Shown: one piece after another, positions 10,401-22,069 of the stretch | Layout: each line of letters begins with the position of its first letter | Numbering within the stretch: the stretch's first letter is position 1 | DNA from: Rivihabitans pingtungensis | GTDB lineage: Bacteria; Pseudomonadota; Gammaproteobacteria; Burkholderiales; Aquaspirillaceae | Assembly (NCBI RefSeq): GCF_003201855.1 | Contig: NZ_QJKI01000013.1 | Span: 27,928-91,927 of the forward strand | Direction: 5' to 3' | DNA length: 64,000 bases | The notes under the pieces: generated by a model | The model's database searches: none | Seen by the model: only the letters and a program-made list of their open reading frames with translations | What the model was told of the DNA's origin: nothing | Made by a program: the position numbers and the translations under genes

Positions 10401-10629
10401 CTGCGCGGCAAACAGGTAGAATGGGGATACTGCTGATTTTGTTCTGCTTCCTTGTTGTGGCCCGGTTTGGCCTGACGGCGGCAGACATCCGGCCGGCGCG
10501 CCAGGCGCGCCAGAACCCGATGTGGCGCACCTGACAACAGGCCGCGCCGGATTGCGGGCGCGCCCGCCCCGCCTGCTCTCCCGCCGTTGGCCATCGTGCC
10601 CGGCGGGTTTGTCATTCTTAGATGAATCA

Positions 10630-12033
10630 ATGACCGATCTGCACACATTCTGGCCGACCTGCCTCGAACGACTGGAGGCGGAACTGTCGGCACAACAGTT
10701 CACCACCTGGATCAAGCCGCTGCGCTGCGAACCGGGGGCGGAGGGCTGGGTGCTCTTGGCGCCCAACCGCTTTGTGCTGCAATTCATCAAGGATCGCTTT
10801 CTGGCGCGCATCGAGGCGCTGGCCAGCGAGGTGCTGGGCGAGCCGGCCCTGCTGGAGCTCAAAATCGGCGCGCCGGTGAAGGTCGAGCCGCCAGTGATGA
10901 CGTCTTCTTCCGCCAGCCCCAGCGCCTCCGCTGGCGCCCAGCCGCCGTCTTCGCCCACCTCGCCATCGGCGCGCCCGGCGGCCGTGCAGGCGATTGGCGG
11001 CGGCCATGAGAGCACCCGGCTGAATCCGTCGTTCACCTTTGAAAGCCTGGTGACCGGCAAGGGCAACCAGCTGGCGCGCGCTGCCGCCATGCAGATTGCC
11101 GACAACCCCGGCGACCCGGCGTATAACCCGCTGTTTGTCTATGGCGGTGTGGGTTTGGGTAAAACGCACTTGGTGCAGGCGATTGGCAACCATGTGTTCC
11201 AGAAAAACCCCAAGGCGCGCATCCGCTACATCCACGCCGAGCGCTATGTGGCCGACATCATGCGCGCCTATCAGCACAAGGCGTTTGACGAATTCAAGCG
11301 CTATTACCACAGCCTGGATTTGCTGCTGATCGACGATATCCAGTTTTTTGCGGGCAAGAACCGCACCATGGAAGAATTCTTCTATGCCTTTAATGCGCTG
11401 ATCGAGGGCGGCAAGCAGGTGATCATGACCTGCGACACCTTCCCCAAGCAGATCGAAGGCATGGACGAGCGGCTGATTTCGCGCTTTTCCTGGGGGCTGA
11501 CGGTAGAAATCCAGCCGCCCGAGCTGGAAATGCGCGTGGCCATCCTGATGAAAAAAGCCGAGGCGGACAACCTCAAGCTGGACAATAACGTGGCGTTTTT
11601 CATCGCCCAGAACGTGCGCTCGAATGTGCGCGAGCTGGAAGGCGCGCTCAAGCGCGTGGTGGCGTATTCGCGCTTCACCAACCAGGCTATCGAGCTTGAG
11701 CTGGTGAAAGAAGCGCTGAAAGACATCCTGGCCGCCGGCAACCGGGTGATTTCCATCGAAACCATCCAGAAAACCGTGGCCGAGTATTACAAAATCAAGC
11801 TGGCCGATATGCACAGCAAAAAGCGCAGCCGCGACATCGCCCGGCCGCGCCAGATCGCCATGGCGCTGGCCAAAGAGCTCACCCAGCTGTCGCTGCCCAA
11901 TATTGGCGACGCCTTTGGCGGCCGCGACCACACCACCGTGCTGCACGCCTGCAAGACCATTGCCGAAATGCGCACCACCGATACGGTGATTGAACGCGAT
12001 TACAATGCCCTGCTGCAAATGCTGAAAAACTAG
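10630..12033 (+). CDS. dnaA: Chromosomal replication initiator protein DnaA
   Basis: 467 aa from the ATG giving MTDLHTFWPTCLERLEAEL, the normal domain I start; an in-frame opening 108 bp upstream is rejected. Domain I spans about 1-80, with a Ser/Pro-rich linker to about 130. The AAA+ domain carries GGVGLGKTHLVQAIGNH (Walker A) and LLLIDDIQFFAGK (Walker B). Domain IV has the DNA-binding signature DAFGGRDHTTVLHACKTI. DnaA binds 9-bp boxes and melts oriC. It heads dnaA-dnaN-gyrB. Confidence 0.98.
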   Translation: MTDLHTFWPTCLERLEAELSAQQFTTWIKPLRCEPGAEGWVLLAPNRFVLQFIKDRFLARIEALASEVLGEPALLELKIGAPVKVEPPVMTSSSASPSASAGAQPPSSPTSPSARPAAVQAIGGGHESTRLNPSFTFESLVTGKGNQLARAAAMQIADNPGDPAYNPLFVYGGVGLGKTHLVQAIGNHVFQKNPKARIRYIHAERYVADIMRAYQHKAFDEFKRYYHSLDLLLIDDIQFFAGKNRTMEEFFYAFNALIEGGKQVIMTCDTFPKQIEGMDERLISRFSWGLTVEIQPPELEMRVAILMKKAEADNLKLDNNVAFFIAQNVRSNVRELEGALKRVVAYSRFTNQAIELELVKEALKDILAAGNRVISIETIQKTVAEYYKIKLADMHSKKRSRDIARPRQIAMALAKELTQLSLPNIGDAFGGRDHTTVLHACKTIAEMRTTDTVIERDYNALLQMLKN

Positions 12034-12102
12034 CCGCACACGGACTGATACAAAAACATGAACCCTGGGGCGCCGCCCCTCACGATTCCGGGAGATCCCG
12101 CC

Positions 12103-13209
12103 ATGCACATCCTGCAAGCTGAACGCGATGCGCTGCTCAAGCCGCTGAATGCGGTGACCGGCATTGTCGAGCGCCGCCACACCCTGCCGATTCTGGCCAA
12201 CGTGCTGATTGAAAAGCGCGGCAACGCGCTGTCCTTTTTGGCCACCGACCTGGAAATCCAGATCACCACCGCCAGCCAGGGCGAAGTGGCCGGCGAAGAT
12301 TTTCGGTTGACCACCTCCGCCAAAAAACTCCAGGACATCCTGCGCGCGCTGCCCGACGGCGCCACGGTGACGCTGGACCAACAAGACGCCAAGCTCACCC
12401 TGAAAGCCGGCAAGAGCCGCTTTAATCTGCAAACCCTGCCGGCCGAGGATTTTCCGCTGCTATCGGTGGGCGCCGAGCCGCTGTCCAAGCTGACCGTGCC
12501 GCAAAAGGCGCTGAAAGCGCTGCTGGCCAAGGTGCAATACGCCATGGCCGTGCAGGACATTCGTTATTATCTTAATGGCATGCTGTTTATCGCCGAAGGC
12601 AATCAGCTCAAGCTGGTGGCCACCGACGGCCACCGCCTGGCCTTTGCCTGCATGACGCTGGATGCCGAAGTGGCGCGCGCCGAGGCCATTTTGCCGCGCA
12701 AGACCATTGTCGAGCTGGCCAAGCTGCTGGCCGACAGCGACGACACCGTCTGCATCGAGCTATTGCCCAATCAGGCGCGCTTTGCCTTTGGTCAGTCGGT
12801 GATTGTCAGCAAGGTGGTGGACGGCAAATTCCCCGACTACAACCGGGTGATTCCGCTGGATAACGACAAGATTTTTGTCATCAACCGTCAGCCGCTGTTG
12901 CAGGCGCTGCAACGCGCGGCGATTCTGGCCAATGAGAAATTCCGTGGCGTGCGCCTGACCCTGGCGGCGGGCAGCCTGTCGATCCAGTGCACCAACAGCG
13001 AACAGGAAGAAGCCGAAGAAGAGCTGGAAATCGCCTACCAGGGCGCGCCGCTGGAAATCGGCTTTAACATCAACTACCTGACCGATGTGCTGACCAATCT
13101 GCAAGTTGAGCAACTGCAACTGGCGTTTGGCGACGCCAACCGCAGCGCGCTGTTCACCCTGCCCGAGCAGGCGGATTTCAAGTACATCGTGATGCCGATG
13201 CGCATCTGA
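12103..13209 (+). CDS. dnaN: DNA polymerase III beta sliding clamp
   Basis: 368 aa, the usual clamp length, from the ATG giving MHILQAERDALLKPLNAVTG; GGAG lies upstream at about 12090. Three repeated clamp domains are visible: IVERRHTLPILANVLIE, the YAMAVQDIRYYLNGMLF region of domain 2, and a domain 3 ending YIVMPMRI. The dimeric ring tethers polymerase to DNA. It lies 69 bp after dnaA and 91 bp before gyrB. recF, often found here, is absent. Confidence 0.98.
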   Translation: MHILQAERDALLKPLNAVTGIVERRHTLPILANVLIEKRGNALSFLATDLEIQITTASQGEVAGEDFRLTTSAKKLQDILRALPDGATVTLDQQDAKLTLKAGKSRFNLQTLPAEDFPLLSVGAEPLSKLTVPQKALKALLAKVQYAMAVQDIRYYLNGMLFIAEGNQLKLVATDGHRLAFACMTLDAEVARAEAILPRKTIVELAKLLADSDDTVCIELLPNQARFAFGQSVIVSKVVDGKFPDYNRVIPLDNDKIFVINRQPLLQALQRAAILANEKFRGVRLTLAAGSLSIQCTNSEQEEAEEELEIAYQGAPLEIGFNINYLTDVLTNLQVEQLQLAFGDANRSALFTLPEQADFKYIVMPMRI

Positions 13210-13243
13210 GCCACCCCGGCCCGCCGGAGCCGCTCCGGCTTGA

Positions 13244-15691
<2,448 letters not shown>

Positions 15692-15734
15692 GGGGTGTCG
15701 GTTGACACGGTTAGTGAAACTCTTGCCAAGATAA

Positions 15735-15764
15735 TGAAAAAAGCTCCTGAGGGAGCTTTTTTCA
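15735..15764 (+). terminator. Intrinsic terminator after gyrB
   Basis: TGAAAAAAGCTCC (15735-15747), a 4-nt loop TGAG, then GGAGCTTTTTTCA (15752-15764): a perfect 13-bp inverted repeat including an A-tract and a T-tract, 43 bp after the gyrB stop. Confidence 0.9.
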
Positions 15765-15947
15765 TGGACATCTCGCAGCAGAGACGTTTGGATTTCGGCG
15801 TGAGCGGACGCCCAGTTGACGGAACATGAACGGCCGGGTTCGGACAATTAGTCAATTGCCTTCACATGCCCATCTGCACGATATCTCACAATAAAAAAAT
15901 CAGCTAAACTGGCCAAAATGAAAATTTTCTGGGCCGCGTGAAAAAAA

Positions 15948-17435
15948 ATGAGACTCCTTGGATACGGATGGCTACGGGAAACCCTTGCGCTCCCGACGTT
16001 GCCGGTTTCTCCAGTGTCCATGGTTGGCGCAACTACCAGGGTCACCGAGGTGGGCGATAAGCGGCTGATACCGGCCTCAGTCGCCGCTGAGCTTCACTCC
16101 GTTCTCGACCATATCCTGTTTGCCCTGAAACACGAGGGCGCCAATCTTGGTGTGCTGTCGCACGCATTGCGCCATGTGCCCGCTGCCGAGCTGGACGCAA
16201 AAATGCGCGCCATGCCCAACAGCCGTTTTGTGCGGGTTGCTTGCTATCTTTGGGAGCACTATACCCAGGCGCGCCTGTCGGACCCGCCTAAAATAACCGG
16301 CCCCTACGTCGATGTGTTTGACCCCAGGCTGTATTTCACCGGCGACGAGGTCAAGGACGCACGCTGGCGAGTCAGGTTCAATGGGGTGGGGTCTTTGGCG
16401 TATTGCGTCACCATTCGGCGCACTCCGGCCATTCTGGCGTTGCAAGAAGTCGATATTTTTGCCCAGATGGAAGCATTTATCGCGGAAGTTGGCCAAGGCA
16501 TGCTCGACCGTGCGCTGGCATGGGCCTATCTCAGCGAAACGGAAAGCTCCTTCGAAATCGAGCGGGAAACGCCAAATGCTGCCAAGGCCGAGCGCTTTGT
16601 CCAACTGCTGCATCATGCGCACGATGGCCGTGAACTGAGTGAAGCCTACTGGGTTGAGCTGCAGCAAAGTGTCATGAGCAATCCGTTCGATCAAGCCGTA
16701 TCCTACCGCACAGAACAGAACTGGCTGCGAAACTCTATGCGTGGCCCGCTCGGGGTGACTTATGTTCCGCCCGGCCCTGAGCACGTCGATGATCTGATGG
16801 AGGCATTCAACCAGTTCTGTAACCATCCGCCAAAGCAGCTGGACCCGCTATTGGTGGCCAGCATTGCCTCGTTTGGCTTCGTATTCATTCATCCTTTCAT
16901 GGATGGAAATGGCCGGCTTTCCCGCTTTTTGTTCCATCACGCCTTGTGCCGATCCGGGCGCTTGGCCAAGGGGTTTCTGTTGCCGGTGTCGATGGCCATT
17001 AAACGGCACGAGATGGACTATCTGGCCGCCTTGCAGACCTTCTCCAAACCCGCACGCAATCTTTGGCAGGTTCGGCAGACGGGTGACAATGACTTCAGTT
17101 TTCAAACCCAAACCAATGCTGACCTTTATCGCTATTGGGATGCCACTCCGATTGTCGAGTTTGGGCTGCGCATGGCGAAGGAAGCGCTGGAGCATGACCT
17201 GCAAAAAGAAACCCGATTTTTGGCCTGTTACGACCGTGTCTTTGGGATGGTGAATGACCAGTTCGACATCCGTGCCACCATTCTGCCTACCCTGATTAAT
17301 GGCTGCTATCAGCAGCAAGGCCGCTTATCAAAGGGGTTGCGCAAGAAATATGAGCACTTGGTTCAGCCAGAGGCATATGACTGGATTGAGTCGTGTGTCA
17401 AAGACGTCTTCTTTAGCGAAGATGGTGAAGTGTAA
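15948..17435 (+). CDS. Fic family protein (putative AMP transferase)
   Basis: 495 aa. The Fic core motif HPFMDGNGRLSR begins at H315 and matches HxFx(D/E)GNGRxxR in full, so AMPylation of a target side chain is expected. An N-terminal helix at about 196-207 reads SETESSFEIERE. It sits where class II Fic proteins carry the autoinhibitory (S/T)xxxE(G/N) motif, but the residue after the glutamate is Arg rather than Gly/Asn. The C-terminal ~140 residues are helical and may bind the target. The start keeps the GYGWL N-terminus, but no clear ribosome binding site precedes it. GC is visibly lower than in gyrB. It stands alone, 256 bp after gyrB. Confidence 0.88.
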   Translation: MRLLGYGWLRETLALPTLPVSPVSMVGATTRVTEVGDKRLIPASVAAELHSVLDHILFALKHEGANLGVLSHALRHVPAAELDAKMRAMPNSRFVRVACYLWEHYTQARLSDPPKITGPYVDVFDPRLYFTGDEVKDARWRVRFNGVGSLAYCVTIRRTPAILALQEVDIFAQMEAFIAEVGQGMLDRALAWAYLSETESSFEIERETPNAAKAERFVQLLHHAHDGRELSEAYWVELQQSVMSNPFDQAVSYRTEQNWLRNSMRGPLGVTYVPPGPEHVDDLMEAFNQFCNHPPKQLDPLLVASIASFGFVFIHPFMDGNGRLSRFLFHHALCRSGRLAKGFLLPVSMAIKRHEMDYLAALQTFSKPARNLWQVRQTGDNDFSFQTQTNADLYRYWDATPIVEFGLRMAKEALEHDLQKETRFLACYDRVFGMVNDQFDIRATILPTLINGCYQQQGRLSKGLRKKYEHLVQPEAYDWIESCVKDVFFSEDGEV

Positions 17436-17570
17436 TGCCAGATATTGGTTAGCTACTGCCCCCCAAAACAAACCGCCACGGCCCCTATCACCACGCAAAC
17501 ACCCAGCCTGAGCGGATACCCCCATCCGCTCAGCCGAAAACACCTCCCCCGCGCCACCTCCCAAGCGGGC

Positions 17571-18419
17571 TTACCGCCGCCGCAACCCCTTCCAATCCAC
17601 CGTCCCCGCCAACGCGCCGCCGACAATCAGCGCAATCGCCGCGCCAGTGGTCGGGCCGAGTTGGCCGCGGCCGCTGGCTACCAGCAGCAGGGTGGACAAC
17701 AGCGGGGTGAGGTAGCTCAGCGCGCCGATCTGGCGGGGGTCGCCCAGTTTCAGCGCTTTGTCCCACAGAAAGAAGGCCAGGCCCATCGGGCCGGCGCCGA
17801 GCAGCAGCAGGGTCAGCCATTGGCTGGCGCTGGGGTGCACGGCGGGTTCCATCAGTGCGTGGCAGGCCAGCGACAGCGCGCCGGATAGCAGGCAAAAGCC
17901 GCCGATGGCGGCGGTGGGAAAAGCCGGCACGCGTTTGGTCAGCAGCGAGTAGCCGGCCCACAACAGCGCGGCCAGCGCGGCGCAGCCGTAGCCGGGCAGG
18001 GCGGTGAGGTCGATGCTGAGCTTGCCGCCAGTGACCACCAGCGCGGCGCCGACAAAGCCGGCCAGCGCGCCCAGGATGTGGCGGGTGTTCAGGTGATAAC
18101 CCGGCAGCAGCACCGGCGAGAGCAGCACGATCAGCAGCGGCCACAGGTAGTTCAGCAGATTGGCTTCCACCGCTGGGGCCAGACGAAAGGCGACAAACAA
18201 AAAGAAATGGTAGCCAAACAGCCCCACCACGCCCAGCAGCAGGGTGGCGGGCGGCACGCGCCATTGTCGCCAGTGGCGGATGGCGCACAGGCTGCCCACC
18301 ATCAGGCTGACGCCGACGGTGAAAAACGGCGGCAGCGCGGCCACCGAGGCGCCGAGGGTGGCCAGCGAGGCCCACAGCACGATGGCGGCCAGGGCGTAGA
18401 ACAGCGGATGTTGACGCAT
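17571..18419 (-). CDS. EamA/DMT family transporter
   Basis: 282 aa from the ATG giving MRQHPLFYALAAIVLWASLATL. Ten hydrophobic segments in two five-helix EamA repeats fit the drug/metabolite transporter superfamily, whose members export amino acids or other small metabolites. FFTVGVSLMVG, EANLLNYLWPLLIVLLSP and GDPRQIGALSYLTPLLSTLLL are typical, the last two reminiscent of the aromatic amino acid exporter YddG. The substrate cannot be read from sequence. It lies 53 bp downstream of the bestrophin gene on the same strand. Confidence 0.85.
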   Translation of the reverse strand: MRQHPLFYALAAIVLWASLATLGASVAALPPFFTVGVSLMVGSLCAIRHWRQWRVPPATLLLGVVGLFGYHFFLFVAFRLAPAVEANLLNYLWPLLIVLLSPVLLPGYHLNTRHILGALAGFVGAALVVTGGKLSIDLTALPGYGCAALAALLWAGYSLLTKRVPAFPTAAIGGFCLLSGALSLACHALMEPAVHPSASQWLTLLLLGAGPMGLAFFLWDKALKLGDPRQIGALSYLTPLLSTLLLVASGRGQLGPTTGAAIALIVGGALAGTVDWKGLRRR

Positions 18420-18472
18420 GGGACACAAACCGTTGGATAAAACATCCGACCGTACCAGATTGGCCGGCAAGA

Positions 18473-19384
18473 TCAAGTCAGCACAAAATCCTTTGCCGCT
18501 GGCATGTCCGGCAATGTCGCTTCGCCTAGCATTTCGCGCAGGGTGCGCTCGATGGTGATGGACAGCGCATCCAGCGGCAGGTCGTTCTCGGCGTTGCCAA
18601 AGGGTTCTTCGATTTCGCTGAGCAGGGTTTCCTGGGCAAAAAAGGTGTATGAAACAAACGCCGTCACCAGCGGGGTCATCCAGCCCAGGGTGTCCACCAG
18701 GCCAAACGGCAGCAGCAGGCAGTACACGCCGACGGTGCGATACAAAATCACCGTGTAGGCAAACGGAATCGGGCTGCTGACAATGCGCTCGCAGCCGCCC
18801 TGCACCTGATTGAGGCCAGACAGCGCGTCTTCCATCTTGGCGGCCAACACCGGTTGCAGATGGCCGGCGCGGCGTTGTTCATGCAGCCATTGCCCCAGCC
18901 ACACCACAATCAGCGTGGGCGGATAGTGGGCCTCGCGCATCCGCGCCAGCAGCTCGGCTGGCAGCAGCGCCGCCAGTTCGCGTTCCACCGGCACCCGGCG
19001 CAGATAGCCGCGCAGGGCGTGGATAAAGGCAATCTGCCCATACACAAACGGCCGCACATCCACCTGCTTGTCCAGCAGGCTCAAGGCCTGGCGGGTGAGC
19101 GTGCGGCATTCGTTCAGCCCTTGCCCCCAGAATTTGCGCGCTTCCCAGTAGCGGTCGTAGCTGGCTGAGTTGCGAAACCCCAAAAAAATCGCCAGGGCAA
19201 TGCCCACCAGGGTGAACGGCATCGGGGTGAGCGGGGTTTTCCAGCCCAGCACCGTGCCGTGACTGGTGGTGATGATGGTTGCCAAGGCGGTGACCAGGCC
19301 CAGTTGCGGCAGGATGCTGGGCAGCACCGAGCCGCGCCGCGCAAACAAAATGGCCAGCCAGTGCGGGCGGGGGCGAATAATCAT
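18473..19384 (-). CDS. Bestrophin family (UPF0187, YneE-like) membrane protein
   Basis: 303 aa. Family marks include FLGFRNSASYDRYWEARKFWG near residue 70-90, GQIAFIHALRGYLRR, and ISSPIPFAY in the form VSSPIPFAYTVILYRT. The C-terminal EIEEPFGNAENDLPLDAL matches the conserved acidic IExPFG segment. Bacterial bestrophins form pentameric ion channels in the inner membrane. The physiological role in bacteria is unclear. Confidence 0.88.
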   Translation of the reverse strand: MIIRPRPHWLAILFARRGSVLPSILPQLGLVTALATIITTSHGTVLGWKTPLTPMPFTLVGIALAIFLGFRNSASYDRYWEARKFWGQGLNECRTLTRQALSLLDKQVDVRPFVYGQIAFIHALRGYLRRVPVERELAALLPAELLARMREAHYPPTLIVVWLGQWLHEQRRAGHLQPVLAAKMEDALSGLNQVQGGCERIVSSPIPFAYTVILYRTVGVYCLLLPFGLVDTLGWMTPLVTAFVSYTFFAQETLLSEIEEPFGNAENDLPLDALSITIERTLREMLGEATLPDMPAAKDFVLT

Positions 19385-19439
19385 GACTTTGGCTTGAAAA
19401 AAATAAAACGCGCAGTGTAAGCGGCAGGGCGTGACATGC

Positions 19440-20150
19440 TCAACCGCCGCAGGGCCAGCCCAGTTGAGAAAAATCTTCAGCGGTCAATTCGCGCCATTGG
19501 CCAGGGGCCAGATTCGCGGGTAAGGCCAGCTCACCCATCGCCTCGCGGTGCAGGGCGTCCACCCGGTTGCCGGCGGCGGCCACCATGCGCTTGACCTGAT
19601 GGTATTTGCCTTCGCCAATGGTCAGCAGCAGGGTGTGGCTGTCGCGCGCGGCGCAGGCCAGCGCCGCCAGCGGGGCTGGCTCGTCGTGCAGTTGCACGCC
19701 CTGGCGCAAGGCGGTCAGCTGGGTGTCGTCCAGCGGATGGCGCACGCTGACGGCGTAGGTTTTGGGCACATGCCGGCGTGGCGAGGTGAAGTGATGAATA
19801 AACTGGCCGTCGTCCGACAGCAGCAGCAAGCCGGTGGTGTCGGCATCCAGCCGGCCCACCGGTTGCACGCCACGTTCGACATACGGCGCGGGCAGCAGGC
19901 GCAACACCGGCAGGTGGTGTTGCGGCGCGCGCGAGCATTCATAGCCGGTGGGTTTGTTCAGCAGCAGATACACCTTGCTGGCCGCCTGCCAGGGGTGTCC
20001 ATCCACCCAGAAGGCCAGATCGGCGCTGACCGGGGTTTTCGGGTTCAGGCATGGGCCCGCGGCCAGCGCCACGCGGCCGGCCTCAATCAGCGCCCGGCAG
20101 GCTTTGCGGCTGCCAAAGCCCTGGCTGTGCAGCAGTCTTTCCAGTTCCAT
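19440..20150 (-). CDS. rsuA: 16S rRNA pseudouridine(516) synthase RsuA
   Basis: 236 aa from the ATG giving MELERLLHSQGFGSRK; a longer opening upstream overlaps the neighbouring hydrolase gene and is rejected. The N-terminal S4 RNA-binding domain (about 1-55) is followed by the catalytic domain with GRLDADTTGLLLLSDDG, whose Asp is the catalytic residue, and KTYAVSV. EGKYHQVKRMVAAAGN is the RsuA-type C-terminal motif. RsuA modifies U516 of 16S rRNA. A related RluE/RluF specificity cannot be excluded by eye. Confidence 0.85.
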   Translation of the reverse strand: MELERLLHSQGFGSRKACRALIEAGRVALAAGPCLNPKTPVSADLAFWVDGHPWQAASKVYLLLNKPTGYECSRAPQHHLPVLRLLPAPYVERGVQPVGRLDADTTGLLLLSDDGQFIHHFTSPRRHVPKTYAVSVRHPLDDTQLTALRQGVQLHDEPAPLAALACAARDSHTLLLTIGEGKYHQVKRMVAAAGNRVDALHREAMGELALPANLAPGQWRELTAEDFSQLGWPCGG

Positions 20151-20211
20151 GGCCGGCAGCATAGCGCAGATTGGCCGCGCGTGCCGAGCGGGTGCGCTGG
20201 CTTGGCGGCGC

Positions 20212-20790
20212 TCAGGGTTGCGCCAGCGGCAGGGTGGCCAGCCAGTCGGCCAGCGCCGCCAGGCCTTCTGGCCAGGGGCCAAAGCCGGCGTCGGTGTTGA
20301 TATGGCCGGCGGCATGCAGCACGGTCAGCGCGCTGCCCCATTGGCGGGCCAAGGCATCGGCGCGCGCGGCGGCGCAGTAGGGGTCGTTGTCGCTGGCGAT
20401 GATCTGGCTGGCAAACGGCAGCGGCGCGCGCGGCAGCGGGGCAAAGCCGGCCACGGCGGGCGGGGCGTCGGCGCGTTCGGTGTCGGCCGGGGCCACCAGC
20501 CAGGCGGCGGCCACCCGCGCGGCGCTGTCCGGGTGTTGCGCCGCCCAGTGGGCGGTGGTGGCGCAGCCCAGGCTGTGCGCCACCAGCAACACCGGTCGAT
20601 CCGCCGCGCGCACGGCGGCGTCCAGCGTGGCCACCCAGTCGGCGCGGCTGGGCGTCAGCCAGTCGGCTTGCTGTAGCCGCTGCCAGGCCGGATGGGCGTC
20701 TTGCCAGCGGCTTTGCCAGTGTTCGGGGCCAGAGTTTTGCCAGCCGGGGACGACCAGCACATGGTAGCGCTCAAAAATCGGGGAGGTCAT
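20212..20790 (-). CDS. RBBP9/YdeN-type alpha/beta hydrolase
   Basis: 192 aa, the family's length. VVPGWQNSGPEHWQSRW is the family opening. The nucleophile serine is in VAHSLGC, the acid in IASDNDPYC, and the histidine in AAGHINTDAGFGPWP, giving a complete Ser-Asp-His triad. These are small serine hydrolases of unknown substrate. It lies 62 bp upstream of rsuA on the same strand. Confidence 0.87.
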   Translation of the reverse strand: MTSPIFERYHVLVVPGWQNSGPEHWQSRWQDAHPAWQRLQQADWLTPSRADWVATLDAAVRAADRPVLLVAHSLGCATTAHWAAQHPDSAARVAAAWLVAPADTERADAPPAVAGFAPLPRAPLPFASQIIASDNDPYCAAARADALARQWGSALTVLHAAGHINTDAGFGPWPEGLAALADWLATLPLAQP

Positions 20791-20935
20791 GACTTGCCTT
20801 TACACGGGCCGCCCTGGCGCGCGGCCAGGCGGCAATCGGAAAAAACCATTGCCACAGCATGCCAGAAAGCCGCTGGCGCGCCCATCGCCGTCAGGCGCGC
20901 TCACCACAGCGCGCAGACACGGCCGGCGGGTGGTG

Positions 20936-21952
20936 TTAGCGACTGGTGGCCTGCGGCCGGCTGTGCAGCGGGCCCACCCAGCGGCCTTGCAGGCCATCGC
21001 AGCCGGCTTGCCCGGCCAGCTCGGCGTGGCGGGCGGTGTCCACGCCTTCGGCGATCACCTGGCAGCCGGCGGCGTGCAGGATGCCCACCGCGCGCGGCAA
21101 GGCGTCGCGCGCCGCCGGGTGCGACAAGGCGCGATGCAGCAAGCGTTCGTGCAGTTTGACCGCGTCCGGCTCCAGCAACCACACGCGCGGCAGACTGAGT
21201 TCGGACGCGCCAAAGTCGTCCAGCGCCAGCTTGAAGCCAAAGCGCCGGTAGCTGTCCATGCAGCGTTGCAGGCGCAGCAAATCGACTTCCGCGTCTTCGA
21301 CAATTTCCAGCGTCAGCTGTGAGGGGCGCAAGCCCAGCTCGGCAATCGCCTCGGCAAAAAATTCGCCATGGCCGTCGGGCAGGTTGATCAGATGCAGCGC
21401 GTGCACATTCAGATGCAGCGCGGCGTCCGGCTGGCCGTGGCGCACAAAGTTCAGACAGTGGGTGACCCGGCACAGTCGGTCCAGCAGCACGGTGCGCGAT
21501 GGCGCGCGCTCGACGGCAAACAGCAGCGGCGGCGCCACGCTGTGGCCGGCCGGGCCAGTGATGCGCAGTTGTGCTTTATAGGCAAACGGCGTGGCCGCGC
21601 CCGGCGCCAGAATCGGGGCAAACTGGCTGCTCAGCCGCCATTCATCAAAACTAGCCACCACTTGCTGTTGCGGCGTCAGCCGCAGGCTGTCGGCCGGGTG
21701 GCCGGCGGCGACAAAGCGGGCGTTGAAATGCGCCAACTGCGGATCGTGGCTGACCGCCTTGCGCCGGCCGGGACGGCCAGGCGCAGCCGGCGGCGGGGCC
21801 ACCGGTTTGGGCGGCGCTGGCGGGCGCGGCGCGTATTGCGCCATCAGACTGGGGTCGAGCAGGGCCAGCAAAGGCATGCGCGCCGGCCGCCCTGTCACGG
21901 GCTGCGCGCCGTCGGGCAGCGAAGCATCGGAAGAAACAGACGGAACAGACAT
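20936..21952 (-). CDS. Degenerate EAL-domain protein
   Basis: 338 aa from the ATG at 21952; a GTG 6 bp upstream is also possible. Residues about 40-60 are a Pro/Ala-rich linker and about 100-330 an EAL domain. The signature EAL is replaced by AQL (about 127-129). Other metal and substrate positions look kept: Asn in LNVHA (about 182), Glu in LEIVE (216), the Asp pair in ALDDFGAS (245-246), Lys in AVKLHE (266), Glu in IAEGVD (302) and Gln in LQGRW (322). I expect loss or weakening of cyclic-di-GMP phosphodiesterase activity and perhaps a binding or scaffold role. No GGDEF, PAS or receiver domain is attached. It is monocistronic. Confidence 0.8.
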   Translation of the reverse strand: MSVPSVSSDASLPDGAQPVTGRPARMPLLALLDPSLMAQYAPRPPAPPKPVAPPPAAPGRPGRRKAVSHDPQLAHFNARFVAAGHPADSLRLTPQQQVVASFDEWRLSSQFAPILAPGAATPFAYKAQLRITGPAGHSVAPPLLFAVERAPSRTVLLDRLCRVTHCLNFVRHGQPDAALHLNVHALHLINLPDGHGEFFAEAIAELGLRPSQLTLEIVEDAEVDLLRLQRCMDSYRRFGFKLALDDFGASELSLPRVWLLEPDAVKLHERLLHRALSHPAARDALPRAVGILHAAGCQVIAEGVDTARHAELAGQAGCDGLQGRWVGPLHSRPQATSR

Positions 21953-22069
21953 GACCACACGCCAGAGTAAGAACCCAAAGAAGGCTTCACTATACGGGTG
22001 CGGCTTTAGTTCTTTTAAGAATCAAATTGACGGTTTAAATTCCAAATCAATCTAATTGGAGCCTCGCCA

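Larger units (their letters stand above)
10294..10629. other. rpmH-dnaA divergent intergenic region
   Basis: 336 bp with no gene. The rpmH side has a strong promoter and one perfect DnaA box. The dnaA side is GC-rich, with alternating GGCGCGCC-type runs at about 10495-10570. Only one consensus DnaA box is visible, too few by eye to call this the replication origin, although the rpmH/dnaA junction is a common place for oriC. Confidence 0.5.
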
